Origin: RZZS01 sp964498755 | GTDB taxonomy: Bacteria > Pseudomonadota > Alphaproteobacteria > Micavibrionales > Micavibrionaceae | Length of the DNA: 62,198 nucleotides | Assembly (NCBI GenBank): GCA_964498755.1 | Contig: CAZCIB010000010.1 | Span: 1-62,198, forward strand | Reading direction: 5' to 3' | In this document: piece after piece, positions 62,179 through 62,198 of the stretch | Layout: each line of letters starts with the position of its first letter | Position numbering within the stretch: the stretch's first letter is position 1 | The notes under the pieces: model-generated | What the model saw: only the letters and a program-made list of their open reading frames with translations | Told to the model about the DNA's origin: nothing | Database searches by the model: none | Position numbers and translations under genes: made by a program

Positions 62179-62198
62179 ATTGATTCATACTTTCAGAT

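Overview
The window looks like chromosome of an alphaproteobacterium with moderate GC. Supporting signs are the order SdhAF4-like gene / rsmB / rpe / heparinase-like gene, the rpsF-rpsR-rplI and fab genes lying next to dnaB, a short PutA of about 1000 residues, and a serB/serC/serA cluster. No rRNA, tRNA, CRISPR array, prophage or insertion sequence was found. The genus cannot be fixed from sequence alone; a Rhodospirillales- or Micavibrio-like lineage is a guess. A run of 100 N at 25982-26081 is an assembly gap, so the two sides are joined only by scaffolding.

Layout. 1-2082: 3' end of a large RTX adhesin/secreted protein. 2135-5521: rRNA-modifying enzymes (RsmC-like, RsuA-like) and a third methyltransferase. 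5534-10870: a ClpA/B-like single AAA+ ATPase and the serine genes serB, serC and serA. 10916-24646: putA, xseA, a membrane-anchored degenerate nuclease-like protein, purD, a HAD phosphatase, an L,D-transpeptidase, a parDE toxin-antitoxin pair and comM, mixed with hypotheticals. 24792-29157: a gene cut by the gap, a class III cyclase, a structured repeat element and an EAL phosphodiesterase. 29264-33522: heparinase-like gene, rpe, rsmB, chorismate mutase, SdhAF4-like gene. 33547-36480: small Cys/His-rich secreted proteins, a YgaP-like rhodanese and an AhpD-like protein, possibly a metal or thiol stress island. 36672-41165: regulator, greB, transporter and an M32 carboxypeptidase homologue that has lost its zinc site. 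41276-46552: acyl-CoA dehydrogenase carrying an in-frame palindromic repeat, SCP2 protein, AAA/DUF4143 ATPase, thrC. 46564-48868: acetyltransferase, glutathione S-transferase and a nicotianamine-synthase-like gene around a strong Fur box. 48870-61941: fatty-acid synthesis (fabF, acpP, fabD, fabG), ribosomal proteins S6/S18/L9, feoAB behind a second Fur-like box, and dnaB. 61984-62178: a shortened BrnT-like toxin reading frame.

The main points of interest are (a) the Fur-box-linked orphan nicotianamine synthase homologue, which suggests an undescribed opine-type metallophore or metal-handling pathway; (b) the M32 pseudo-carboxypeptidase; (c) a REP-type palindrome translated inside an acyl-CoA dehydrogenase; (d) an apparent inversion in the fab/rps cluster; and (e) a small cluster of cysteine- and histidine-rich exported proteins, one with a stop codon in its signal peptide. 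All functional calls rest on reading motifs by eye; no database search was run.
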